Source: Vibrio sp. S9_S30 (GTDB lineage Bacteria > Pseudomonadota > Gammaproteobacteria > Enterobacterales > Vibrionaceae). From it: a DNA stretch of 64,000 nt. Below, in pieces: positions 17,324 to 25,656 of the stretch (positions are counted from its first letter, which is position 1; every line of letters begins with the position of its first letter). The notes beneath the pieces are model-generated. The model did not search any database. It had not been told where the DNA came from and saw only the letters and a program-made list of their open reading frames with translations. Made by a program: the position numbers and the translations under genes. Location of the stretch: the NCBI RefSeq assembly GCF_014694455.1, contig NZ_JAAUWT010000006.1, positions 62,001 to 126,000 on the forward strand, written 5' to 3'.

Positions 17324-17947
17324 ATGAACATTCATAGGTTGAAAGCGGCTGAAGAAGATTTCTTAATTCGATTTCCGGGCGGATTTAATAGCCCTGAAAT
17401 GATGGAGCTCGGCAAAAAGCATAAGATGGCGCAAATGATCGCTCAAGCACAAGAGGTGTTCAGTGAGGAAAAATTCACTGATGCACAAGGTACGGCAGAA
17501 ATGATGACGAAACTGGTCAGTCGGTCATCCATGGTGTCGATGTTTGAGAAGCCTAAGTTTCGTGATTACGTAAGAAGTATGACGCATCAAGAAAGGGAAG
17601 GGTTAGCCTACTCTTTAAAAGATATGCTGCACGGCGACCAAGAGTACGGATTCAACACCATGTTGGATTTGTTGAGACCCGCTAAATTGGCTAAGTGGTC
17701 TCTTGTGACCATTCTCCCGAATTATTATGCGCCGCTGGACGAGGTTTTCGTTAAACCGACAACCGCCAAAGGGGTGATTGCGTTTTTTGAACTGAAGAAC
17801 CTTGAATACAAACCGGCACCTACATGGGCGTTTTACCAAGAGTATCGCACGCAGATTTTAGAAATGCGCAAACACGTTAGCCCAGATCTTTCCCCTAACA
17901 ACGCGGCGTTTTGTGGTTTTTTAATGATGACGATGTCTACCGACTAG
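17324..17947 (+). CDS. Conserved-looking protein of unknown function
   Basis: This 207-residue soluble protein is not one I recognise. It is rich in charged and aromatic residues (FLIRFPGGFNSPEMMELGKKHK, SLVTILPNYYAPLDEVFVKPTT). It has no signal peptide or membrane helix. Coding quality looks good: long open frame, Vibrio-like codons and no overlap with another candidate. It is convergent with the Crp/Fnr gene, 22 bases away. The Shine-Dalgarno is weak (AAAGATG). Confidence 0.75.
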   Translation: MNIHRLKAAEEDFLIRFPGGFNSPEMMELGKKHKMAQMIAQAQEVFSEEKFTDAQGTAEMMTKLVSRSSMVSMFEKPKFRDYVRSMTHQEREGLAYSLKDMLHGDQEYGFNTMLDLLRPAKLAKWSLVTILPNYYAPLDEVFVKPTTAKGVIAFFELKNLEYKPAPTWAFYQEYRTQILEMRKHVSPDLSPNNAAFCGFLMMTMSTD

Positions 17948-17969
17948 ATACCAACGACGAGTGATGGAT

Positions 17970-18653
17970 CTAGAGCTCGAAAATATCCGGCGATAAATCA
18001 ACCTCTCTGCACAGATCTGGAATGCTATTAATTTCAATCCAGTGACCCGTTTCTTTAATTAACCCACTTTCTTTGAGTTTGGTTAATGTTCTAGATAACG
18101 TTTCTGGTGTCATCCCCAATTGAGTTGCCATCAGCTTTTTAGAGGCTGGAAGTGGGATTTTTCCATCGTGTTTTTCGGCTTCTTGACAATAGACTTCTGC
18201 CAATTTCATGACTAATCGTTGAGGTGCCCTGACTTGGGTCAGAATATCCACCGTATTCATGAGTTGGTGTATCCGGTTTCCCATGAATTGCATGGTTCGA
18301 ATGGAAATTTCCGGTGTACTGGTAAAGATTCGGGAAACGTCGGAGTAGTGAAATTGGGATAGGGTTGAATCCTGATCTAAACGAGCGCTCATTGGGTAAG
18401 TTCTTGGCTCCATGAATATGGCCATTTCCGCAATCCACCCTCCTGACATAAAGACTTTGAACAGCTTTTCGTCGCCATTAGGCATCAACCGAAACAGCGA
18501 CACTTTCCCTTTTTCTACACGATACATGTGTGTAGCGGCTTCACCTCGATGAAACAGGTTTTTCCCAGAAGGGTATTTTTTTTCCACTCGACAAGATAGA
18601 AGCTGCTCTCTTTCTTCTTTACTAAGAAAAGAGATAATGGATTCCTTCATCAA
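17970..18653 (-). CDS. Crp/Fnr-family transcriptional regulator
   Basis: This 227-residue protein has a cyclic-nucleotide-binding-type sensor domain (YPSGKNLFHRGEAATHMYRVEKG and RLMPNGDEKLF). Its C-terminal HTH_Crp domain reads ASKKLMATQLGMTPETLSRTLTKLKESGLIKE. There is no N-terminal cysteine cluster, so it is not a classic Fe-S FNR; it is closer to DNR/NNR or heme-sensing types. A near-perfect FNR-type dyad lies 12 bases upstream of its start, which suggests autoregulation. Confidence 0.88.
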   Translation of the reverse strand: MMKESIISFLSKEEREQLLSCRVEKKYPSGKNLFHRGEAATHMYRVEKGKVSLFRLMPNGDEKLFKVFMSGGWIAEMAIFMEPRTYPMSARLDQDSTLSQFHYSDVSRIFTSTPEISIRTMQFMGNRIHQLMNTVDILTQVRAPQRLVMKLAEVYCQEAEKHDGKIPLPASKKLMATQLGMTPETLSRTLTKLKESGLIKETGHWIEINSIPDLCREVDLSPDIFEL

Positions 18654-18664
18654 TACGTCCCCAA

Positions 18665-18680
18665 CTTGATAATGGTCAAG
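18665..18680. promoter_or_regulatory. FNR/DNR-type box
   Basis: CTTGATAATGGTCAAG has matching CTTGA/TCAAG arms and differs from TTGAT-N4-ATCAA at one position. It lies between the divergent Crp/Fnr gene and the 27-residue membrane protein gene, so it could control both. Confidence 0.55.
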
Positions 18681-18811
18681 CGCTGTAACTCCTTAGTAAC
18701 TCTAATATGTAAATAAGAATTATTATCCATTTGAGTAACAATCAGAGAAACTACGCGCCTGAGAAACTGCTTGTTAATAGGTAACCATGAACTCTACGAG
18801 GAGAAGTCATT

Positions 18812-18895
18812 ATGGATCAACTAAGCCCAGCATTTCAGTGGATTGCCAGCGTAACCTTATGCTTTATGCTCATTACGACCATAGTTTTTGCTTAG
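18812..18895 (+). CDS. Small single-span membrane protein, 27 residues
   Basis: This short ORF has a good Shine-Dalgarno (GAGGAGAAG, about 6 bases before the ATG). It begins MDQLSPAFQWIASVTLCFML and ends in a hydrophobic run TTIVFA, giving one membrane helix. It is divergent from the Crp/Fnr regulator and shares its FNR-like box. Small membrane proteins of this size often assist respiratory complexes, but no family is recognised. Confidence 0.55.
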   Translation: MDQLSPAFQWIASVTLCFMLITTIVFA

Positions 18896-19484
18896 GGTTG
18901 TGAGCCTTTCAGACACACTTATTCGCAAAATATCACTCGCGTTAATAGGTGTTTCAGCCTCTGTATGTGTTTCACGTGGCATCTGAGTTTCTTATTCAGA
19001 GTGTAGACTTATCCTAAGTTCAGATTAAGTTGGAGTCACAGCCCGCCATAAAGTTCGGTTTCAAGGTAAAAAGCTTGCCACTTTCGTTTTCACCTGAGGC
19101 TGTCTCGTGTTTTTAGTCACTTACTGTCCGTTTTTCGAGCTCACAGTCTCTTCAACGCTGAGATTATCTTTGTGTGTCGATAGCGGATGACAATGTCAGC
19201 TTTTTGTAAATTATAGACTTTGCTCGCAGGGATGAATTTTGGTTGATGCATGGCAACACCTCATGTTGTGGTTGTCTACCACGGAGAAATTCACCGGAAT
19301 CGATTGTCGTTTTGGGAAAATCGAATCCATTTTATGAAGGGAAATTTGGTAAAAAACGTAATATTAACAATCAGGTAGATAAAAGTGCCTGACATTCTAA
19401 ATACCTCATGCTCGTGTCCTCTACGTGACTTATTCAAATGAGATAGATCGTACAAATGACAGTGAAATCACCTGCCTTTAACTA
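18896..19484. other. Gene-poor spacer upstream of the metallophore operon
   Basis: There is no long ORF. A 36-codon minus-strand ORF (19141-19251) starts MHQPKFIPASKVYNLQKADI and has an AGGTG box 6 bases upstream. I do not recognise it; it may be a small protein or relic (confidence about 0.25). Otherwise nothing clear. Confidence 0.4.
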
Positions 19485-19513
19485 TTGATAATTGTTTTCA
19501 ATTCTATTATTTT
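19485..19513 (+). promoter_or_regulatory. Promoter of the opine-metallophore operon
   Basis: TTGATA (19485-19490) and TATTTT (19508-19513) are 17 bases apart. Start of transcription is expected near 19520, just before the Zur-like palindrome. The overlapping AATTG-TTTT-CAATT dyad is only a weak Fur-box match. Confidence 0.5.
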
Positions 19514-19529
19514 CCCCACCCGCCTGTGA

Positions 19530-19544
19530 TGTTATAAGGTAACA
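19530..19544. promoter_or_regulatory. Zur-box candidate
   Basis: TGTTATAAGGTAACA carries the TGTTA/TAACA arms with 5-base spacing of the gamma-proteobacterial Zur consensus (TGTTATANTATAACA core). It lies about 10 to 25 bases after the predicted transcription start, where bound Zur would block the operon under zinc sufficiency. Confidence 0.6.
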
Positions 19545-19650
19545 ATTAGATCAGTAAAAGCTTAATCATTGAAAGCTTAATTGGTAAAAGCGAAATCGAT
19601 ATCAACGCTTTAGAGAATAATAATGAAAAGACGTTTATTAAGAGGCTAGC

Positions 19651-20778
19651 GTGTTAAAAAAGAGTACGTTAAAAAAAAGACTGTCAAAGGCGATGGGTGT
19701 CCTATTGGTTGCGATGGGTAGCGTAAGCGCCGCTGTGGCTGACATTCACTTTAAAGATGTAATGGGTCGTGATGTCCACCTTGAAAAGCCAGCCGACAGC
19801 CTATTCCTTGGGTTTTATTTTGAAGACTACTTGGCGATTGCGGGGTCGGATGCCTACAAGAAAGTCTCCATTTTTCCTCGTCATTCATGGAAGGACTATC
19901 GCCTTTCTCAATGGGAAACGTACAGCAAGATCATCCCAGAGCTCGAAACCATCACCGATTCAGGGTCCATTTATACTGGAACGTTTGATTTTGAAAAGCT
20001 GCTCGCCACCAAACCCGATGTTGCTTTAATCGCTGCTTGGCAGTTTCAATCTCTGGGCGACAAAGTAGACATTCTGGAAAAGAGCGGCATCAAAGTTGTG
20101 GTGATCGACTTCAATGCACAAACACTGGAAAAGCATGTGACCAGTGCACGTGTGATTGGCAAAGTCATGGGAACAGAAGATCGCGCCGACGCCATTGCGA
20201 CTGAGTATGAAAATACCGTTAAAGACGTGCAAAATCGCGTGGCAAAATACTTGGAGAACAACTCGCCCCGCCGTGTGTATGTTGAAATTGGCACGGGTGG
20301 ACCAAACGAGTATGGCAAATCCTACTCGAACACGATGTGGGGGAATATCCTGAACATGGCGGGTGCCGACAACATTGCAAACGGCAAATTCAATGGGTCG
20401 GCTCACTTAACGCCAGAATACGTACTAAGCAAAGACCCAGAAGTTATCTTTGTTTCAGGGGCGCACTGGGCGAAATACAGTGACAGTGCATTGCTTGGCT
20501 TTGGAACGACAGAGAAAGAGGCTCAATCACGCTACCGACCCTATCTAGACAGAGCGGGTTGGAAACAATTAACGGCGGTAAAAAACGGCGACGTATACGG
20601 AATGTATCATTCTGGCACTCGCACGATTTACGATCATGTTTTCTTGCAGTATTTGGCGAAGTCTATTTATCCAGAAGCGTTTAAAGACATCGACCCAGTC
20701 AAGTCTCACCAATCTTTCTTTGACAATTACATGCCGCAGAAACTGGATGGCACGTTTATGATCAAAGTAGAAGGCTAG
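19651..20778 (+). CDS. Metallophore ABC transporter, periplasmic binding protein (FecB/PBP2 type)
   Basis: This 375-residue exported protein has an N-terminal lysine-rich signal peptide (LKKRLSKAMGVLLVAMGSV...AVADIHF). It then has a FecB-type binding domain: FKDVMGRDVHLEKPA at the mature start, LATKPDVALIAAW, YGKSYSNTMWGNILNMAGADN and LSKDPEVIFVSGAHW. It starts with GTG, with AGAGG about 6 bases upstream. A nine-codon mini-ORF (MKRRLLRG-stop, 19623-19649) ends one base before the GTG. It should bind a metal-loaded chelate in the periplasm; the operon suggests an opine metallophore. Confidence 0.85.
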   Translation: MLKKSTLKKRLSKAMGVLLVAMGSVSAAVADIHFKDVMGRDVHLEKPADSLFLGFYFEDYLAIAGSDAYKKVSIFPRHSWKDYRLSQWETYSKIIPELETITDSGSIYTGTFDFEKLLATKPDVALIAAWQFQSLGDKVDILEKSGIKVVVIDFNAQTLEKHVTSARVIGKVMGTEDRADAIATEYENTVKDVQNRVAKYLENNSPRRVYVEIGTGGPNEYGKSYSNTMWGNILNMAGADNIANGKFNGSAHLTPEYVLSKDPEVIFVSGAHWAKYSDSALLGFGTTEKEAQSRYRPYLDRAGWKQLTAVKNGDVYGMYHSGTRTIYDHVFLQYLAKSIYPEAFKDIDPVKSHQSFFDNYMPQKLDGTFMIKVEG

Positions 20779-20782
20779 TGTC

Positions 20783-21853
20783 ATGAGCGAAGCCATCAAA
20801 GCGTCATTGCCTTCAGGAGTGTCTAGGCAACGCTCAGGTATTTATCATCAATTGCAAAAACGCCGTTTGAAAGTACTGTTTGTAACGGTAATAGCGATGA
20901 GTATTTCGGTTCTTTTTGATATTGGTACTGGCTCTTCTTGGCTGGGCGTTGATCAAGTGATCGAAGCGCTTGTTGGTGGACCGTCGGGCGACAGTTTATC
21001 AACAACGATCGTGTGGCAGCTTCGCTTGCCCGTTACGCTGACGTGCATTGTGGTGGGTGCCTCTCTCGGTTTGGCTGGGGGGCTAATGCAAACGTTACTC
21101 GCCAATCCCTTGGCGAGCCCTTACACATTAGGGATCTCAGCCGCCGCCGGATTCGGTGCTGCGTTGGCACTGTTGTCTGGTTTTTCTGTCTTCGGTCTTC
21201 ATTGGCTCGGTGTGCCCGTTGCCGCATTTGTTTCATCTGGTTTAGCCAGTATGGCAATCTATACGATTGGTCGCAGCCGAAACATGGACGCTAAAGTGCT
21301 GATTCTTGCTGGTATCGTGGTTCTGTTTTTCTTCCAAGCATTGCAATCCTTAGTTCAGTATTTGGCCTCACCTGAAGTGCTACAGCAAATCGTGTTCTGG
21401 CTGTTTGGTAGCTTACTGAAAGCAAGCTGGCTGTCATTCTTCGTGTCTGGTGCAATATTGCTGGTGGGCTTAGTGATGGCCTTACCAAAAGTGTGGGCGT
21501 TAACGGCACTGTCTTCAGGGGAAGAGCGTGCACAAGCATTGGGGATTAATACTCGCCAATTGCGATTGCAAATGTTTCTGCTTTGTTCTTTGCTGACTGC
21601 AGGTGCGGTTTCGTTTGTTGGCACCATTGGGTTTATCGGCTTGGTTGCCCCACATCTCGCTCGAATGTTGGTTGGGGAGGATCAACGTTTCTATCTTCCT
21701 CTAGCTACCTGCATGGGGGCGTTACTGCTGTGCACCTCTTCTTTGGTCGCGAAACTCATCGTACCCGGCACCATTATTCCTATTGGCATTGTGACGTCGC
21801 TGGTGGGGGTTCCTTTCCTATTGTATTTGCTGGTTAGCAAGAGGTTTAGTTGA
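20783..21853 (+). CDS. Metallophore ABC transporter, FecCD-type permease
   Basis: This 356-residue protein has about 10 hydrophobic helices. FecCD/BtuC motifs are present: WQLRLPVTLTCIVVGASLGLAGG, LLANPLASPYTLGISAAAGFGA, the coupling-loop ALGINTRQLRLQ and FIGLVAPHLARMLVG. It forms the inner-membrane channel for the metal-chelate. It starts 4 bases after the binding-protein gene and overlaps the ATPase gene by 4 bases. Confidence 0.93.
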   Translation: MSEAIKASLPSGVSRQRSGIYHQLQKRRLKVLFVTVIAMSISVLFDIGTGSSWLGVDQVIEALVGGPSGDSLSTTIVWQLRLPVTLTCIVVGASLGLAGGLMQTLLANPLASPYTLGISAAAGFGAALALLSGFSVFGLHWLGVPVAAFVSSGLASMAIYTIGRSRNMDAKVLILAGIVVLFFFQALQSLVQYLASPEVLQQIVFWLFGSLLKASWLSFFVSGAILLVGLVMALPKVWALTALSSGEERAQALGINTRQLRLQMFLLCSLLTAGAVSFVGTIGFIGLVAPHLARMLVGEDQRFYLPLATCMGALLLCTSSLVAKLIVPGTIIPIGIVTSLVGVPFLLYLLVSKRFS

Positions 21854-22611
21854 TGAAACAATTATTGATTCAGGACCTCGCGCTTCACGTTGGTCGCAAG
21901 CCAGTGCTGAAGCGAGTCAATGCTCAGTTTAAAGGAGGGGAGTTCTCTGCGATTCTAGGCCCTAACGGTGCTGGTAAAACTACGCTACTGAAGGCCGTCA
22001 TGGGCATACTCCCTTACACAGGGGAGGTGCGGACGACCAATGAAAATGGCAAGGCTCTCTCATCGACGTCATTTTCTTACCTATGCCAGCTCAATAAATC
22101 CTCGAGCCAGTTGACGGTGATAGAAGTGGTGCTGCTTGGCTTGGTGCACCAACTGAGTTGGCGTATTTCAGAAGAGCAGGAACAAAAAGCGGAAATTATG
22201 CTGCGAGAGCTTGGATTGATTGAATTGGCAACGCGTCCGTTCTCTCAGCTTAGTGGCGGCCAGCAACAGTTGGTGTCACTGGCGCAAGCGCTGGTCTCAC
22301 AGCCTGAGGTTCTTTTGCTCGATGAACCCACAAGTGCATTGGATCTTAAACACCAAGTTCAGGTATTGGATCTCGCACGCCAGTACACGCTGGCAAACAA
22401 CACGATTACCATAGCCGTGCTTCATGATTTATCTCTTGCTGCGCGTTATTGTGACCATTTGATATTGCTCAATGATGGGGAAGTTCAGCACAGCGGTTCT
22501 CCCGACTGCGTTTTAGAACCCCAAAAACTCAGCCAAATCTATCAAGTTCATGTTGATGTTGGCTGTTGCATTCATGGTCACACCCACGTTACTCCCGTCC
22601 GACCGCTTTGA
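21850..22611 (+). CDS. Metallophore ABC transporter, ATPase (FecE/BtuD type)
   Basis: This 253-residue protein has Walker A GPNGAGKTT (about residues 38-46), the signature LSGGQQQ, Walker B LLLDEPTS and an AVLHDLSLAARYCDHL H-loop typical of siderophore and B12 importers. A histidine-rich end (CCIHGHTHVTP) is unusual and might bind metal. It completes the importer and directly precedes the biosynthesis genes, so uptake and synthesis are coexpressed. Confidence 0.92.
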   Translation: MMKQLLIQDLALHVGRKPVLKRVNAQFKGGEFSAILGPNGAGKTTLLKAVMGILPYTGEVRTTNENGKALSSTSFSYLCQLNKSSSQLTVIEVVLLGLVHQLSWRISEEQEQKAEIMLRELGLIELATRPFSQLSGGQQQLVSLAQALVSQPEVLLLDEPTSALDLKHQVQVLDLARQYTLANNTITIAVLHDLSLAARYCDHLILLNDGEVQHSGSPDCVLEPQKLSQIYQVHVDVGCCIHGHTHVTPVRPL

Positions 22612-22642
22612 GTGGACTAGGACACTTTCAAAGGATGTTATT

Positions 22643-23428
22643 ATGACGATGACTAGCAGGCACTATCAATTATTAGTGACCATATCTACGTTCGAATCTC
22701 AAATACATACGTTGACTCAATACAGCGTGGAAAGCTGCGACTGTTTTACGTTACTTCAAGTAAAATTGGATGAGCTTTGTGCCTGGATATTGCAGGAAGA
22801 ACAACAAGCCATCAGCAATGAGTTGGGGTTCAACCCGGAATACGACAGGCAGCTAAAAAAGCTGCGAGAAACGGCGGTGAAAGCCTTATGTATGCTAGAG
22901 AAGCATCAATCTATGTGTGCTCAGAATCACAGCTTAAGCGTGAGCGATTATTTGAGCCAGTTGTCTGAAAATACCCATATTGAGCTCAGAAATGCGGGCA
23001 TAGAGAACGACTCAAGGGTGCTTTTTGTTGGCTCGGGTTCTTATCCGCTTTCGGCTTTTACCATTTCCCAGCTAACAGGGGCAATGGTGCACGGAGTCGA
23101 CATTGATGAGCAGGCAGTTGAGATGGCAAATCGATTGAAAGCGTCTCATTTAAGTACGACGTTTGGCTGCCAAGATTTGGTTACCGAGTTTGAGAATTTT
23201 CGCCCGACGCATATTGTCGTGGCGTCATTGGTGGAACATAAATGGGAACTGTTAAGCCAATTAAAGCCGTACTTAAATAGCACACATAAAGTGATGGTGC
23301 GATTTGGAAATGGATTGAAGTCAGCCTTTAATTACCCATTTAACCCATATTTAATGGACGGATGGCAAACCGAGCTCATTCAAAATAAAGCGGCGGTTTA
23401 CGACACCGTTTTAATGGGAAGGGAATAG
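22643..23428 (+). CDS. Nicotianamine synthase-like enzyme (CntL-type) for an opine metallophore
   Basis: This 261-residue enzyme has a helical N-terminal domain and a Rossmann SAM domain: SRVLFVGSGSYPLSAFTISQ (residues 125-144), then HGVDIDEQAVEMANRL with the acidic D153. The GSGxxPLS form is that of nicotianamine synthase and bacterial CntL, not ordinary methyltransferases. CntL joins the aminobutyrate part of SAM to histidine. The start at 22643 has AAGGA 7 bases upstream; the longer frame overlaps the ATPase gene. The opine dehydrogenase gene follows after 3 bases. Confidence 0.8.
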   Translation: MTMTSRHYQLLVTISTFESQIHTLTQYSVESCDCFTLLQVKLDELCAWILQEEQQAISNELGFNPEYDRQLKKLRETAVKALCMLEKHQSMCAQNHSLSVSDYLSQLSENTHIELRNAGIENDSRVLFVGSGSYPLSAFTISQLTGAMVHGVDIDEQAVEMANRLKASHLSTTFGCQDLVTEFENFRPTHIVVASLVEHKWELLSQLKPYLNSTHKVMVRFGNGLKSAFNYPFNPYLMDGWQTELIQNKAAVYDTVLMGRE

Positions 23429-23431
23429 CTC

Positions 23432-24715
23432 ATGTCATATGAATTAGGGCGAGCATTAATTATCGGAGCGGGGCCGGCTGCGTTTCAAACGGCGAATTTG
23501 ATCGCCTCATATTGCAAAGCGATGGGACTCGCGAGCCGGCAGTCTGCACGTTGGGATGAACGTTATGCTTTGCTTGAGTTAAGTGGTGTGGCGACTTGTG
23601 AAGCAGCAAAGCCGTCTCTTGAGCCTCTGTCAGGGCAAGTGAAATTTGATCATGTGTTTCCAAGTTTACCGGCAGTTACCGAACATTGGGATACGCTGAT
23701 TCTAGCCACGCCCTCCCACGCCTACAAAGAAGCCTTGTTGGCATTGCCAGAACGTACCCTTAAATGTGTCACGCAGGTGGTGTTGATTTCTTCCATGTTT
23801 GGTGGGCACCAATTAGTGAAGGGCTTTTTTCACTCAAACGGCTTGTCACCGAACATAACCGTTTTTTCCAATTATTATGCCGCGACGAAATTCTCTGCTT
23901 GCAGTCAGACAGATGGGGTAAAAGTCATCACTAAAGCGGCGAAAAAGCGAGTGTATGTGCATGAAACACAAAAGGGTGGCGAGGCGACGGCGACCTTTTC
24001 TCGTGTCCTTGGCAACGTTGGGGTTGACGTTGTTGAGTTAGATAATGCGTTCAGTGTGGAAGGACGAAACATCACCACTTACGTCCATCCCGCTTTTTTC
24101 ATTACCCCTTTTTCGCTGAATCATATTCTCAGCAAAAATGGCGACAAAAAGTTCATGTACAAATTGTTTCCTGAAGGGCCCGTTACTCAAACCGCCATTA
24201 AAACGCTGGTCGATCTTTGGCGCGATATATCCACTTTGATCTCACATTACTCGGGTACACCGATTAATTTGCTCCAATTTCTTAACGACGACAATTACCC
24301 CGTCCACGAAGAAACCATTTCCCGAGAACAAATTAATGGGTTCAACGAGCTCTCGCCGATTGAGCAGGAATACTTAATTTACATTCGCTATACGGCGATT
24401 TTGATCGATCCGTTTTCAACTCCGGATCAACAAGGTCGATATTTTGATTTTTCTGCGGTGCCTTATGCAAAAGGTGAGGTTAGGAATGGGGAATTGGTAT
24501 TGCCACGGGTTCCGTTGGAAGACCTGCAAACTCTCTATTGGATTCAAGCATTAGCGACGTACTCTGAACTGCGCTTACCTACCGTAGAGCGGATCTTAGG
24601 TGTTTTTGAATCATGGCTAAAGGATAACAAACTGCCATCGGCCGTCGTGGATCAACTTGAATGTCAGGCGCAGGAAAACTTGCGTTGGGTTATTAAAGGA
24701 AATACATCATTATGA
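23432..24715 (+). CDS. Opine metallophore dehydrogenase (DUF2338, CntM-type)
   Basis: This 427-residue protein has an N-terminal Rossmann motif LIIGAGPAAFQTANLIASY and the DUF2338 features of staphylopine and pseudopaline dehydrogenases: LILATPSHAYKEALLAL, VVLISSMFGGHQLV, VFSNYYAATKFS and VHPAFFITPFSLNHIL. These enzymes reductively join the CntL product to an alpha-keto acid (pyruvate or 2-oxoglutarate) with NAD(P)H. The gene lies between the CntL-type gene and the EamA exporter, the same order as P. aeruginosa cntL-cntM-cntI. Which keto acid is used cannot be settled here. Confidence 0.85.
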   Translation: MSYELGRALIIGAGPAAFQTANLIASYCKAMGLASRQSARWDERYALLELSGVATCEAAKPSLEPLSGQVKFDHVFPSLPAVTEHWDTLILATPSHAYKEALLALPERTLKCVTQVVLISSMFGGHQLVKGFFHSNGLSPNITVFSNYYAATKFSACSQTDGVKVITKAAKKRVYVHETQKGGEATATFSRVLGNVGVDVVELDNAFSVEGRNITTYVHPAFFITPFSLNHILSKNGDKKFMYKLFPEGPVTQTAIKTLVDLWRDISTLISHYSGTPINLLQFLNDDNYPVHEETISREQINGFNELSPIEQEYLIYIRYTAILIDPFSTPDQQGRYFDFSAVPYAKGEVRNGELVLPRVPLEDLQTLYWIQALATYSELRLPTVERILGVFESWLKDNKLPSAVVDQLECQAQENLRWVIKGNTSL

Positions 24716-25590
24716 ACAAAGGTGTGGCGCTCGCCATATTTTCAGCATTCATCTTCAGCGTAATGAATGCGCTGATTAAAGCAGCAAGCTTAACCATTCC
24801 AAGTGCCGAAATTGTTTTCTTCCGAAGCGCTATCGGTACGGTTTTGATCCTCGGGTTAATGTGGCAGGCAAACGTCAGGTTTTCTAAGACGGGTGTCCCT
24901 TTACTGGTTCTACGGGGGTTATTCGGGGCATTTTACTTGTTGGCTTTTGTGTACACCATTGCCCATATTCCATTGGCGGACGCCGCAATACTGGCGTATT
25001 TGTCTCCCTTCTTTGTGATCCTTCTATCGAGTGTCGTACTGGGCGAGAAATTACCGAAAAAAGCCGCTATTTTACTCCCCACCGTTTTGGTTGGTGTGGC
25101 GTTGGTTGTGAACCCGTTTCATTTTGACTCTTTTAATGTCTATGCGCTTGCTGGCGTGGCCAGCGCCGTGTTTGCTGCGGGCGCATCGATTACCATTCGT
25201 CACTTAAGCAAGAAGCATCATACGTACGAAATCGTCTTTTATTTCCTATTTACCGCCATGCTGGTTTCGGCTTATTTGATGAAAGATGAATTTGTGATTC
25301 CTCAAGGAATAGCGTGGGTATATTTGATAGCGATCGGTGTCGTTTCTCTTATTGGGCAAATTTTCTTAACCAAAGCCTTTACTCACGAAAATGCCGCTGT
25401 TGTTGCGGTGACTCGATACATTGGGTTGGTGTTTAATGTGCTTTGGGGGGTGATTTTCTGGCAAGAAATTCCAGATTGGATGACCGCATTAGGTGGGGCG
25501 ACCATCGTTATTGCTTGTATCGCGTTATCTTGGAAAAGCACACCTAAAAAGGCGAATGCCGATCCGAGCCCGAAGCCAACGAATTCTTAA
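24712..25590 (+). CDS. EamA/DMT exporter, probable metallophore efflux (CntI-like)
   Basis: This 292-residue protein has ten helices in two EamA repeats (MNKGVALAIFSAFIFSVMNALIK..., YLSPFFVILLSSVVLGEKLP, then a second repeat from about residue 145). Its ATG overlaps the dehydrogenase stop (ATGA). In P. aeruginosa an EamA protein, CntI, exports pseudopaline across the inner membrane; the same role is inferred here from gene order. The C-terminal tail (KSTPKKANADPSPKPTNS) is polar. Confidence 0.82.
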   Translation: MNKGVALAIFSAFIFSVMNALIKAASLTIPSAEIVFFRSAIGTVLILGLMWQANVRFSKTGVPLLVLRGLFGAFYLLAFVYTIAHIPLADAAILAYLSPFFVILLSSVVLGEKLPKKAAILLPTVLVGVALVVNPFHFDSFNVYALAGVASAVFAAGASITIRHLSKKHHTYEIVFYFLFTAMLVSAYLMKDEFVIPQGIAWVYLIAIGVVSLIGQIFLTKAFTHENAAVVAVTRYIGLVFNVLWGVIFWQEIPDWMTALGGATIVIACIALSWKSTPKKANADPSPKPTNS

Positions 25591-25656
25591 TGGTGTTCTG
25601 GCTGTTAAACCCTCTAAACATCGTTTATCTTTGTTTTACAAAATTTAGAAACAGAG

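Noticed and set aside
19489..19507. Fur box upstream of the metallophore operon
   Set aside because: By eye only about 11 of 19 positions match the Fur consensus; the Zur-like palindrome nearby is clearly better.
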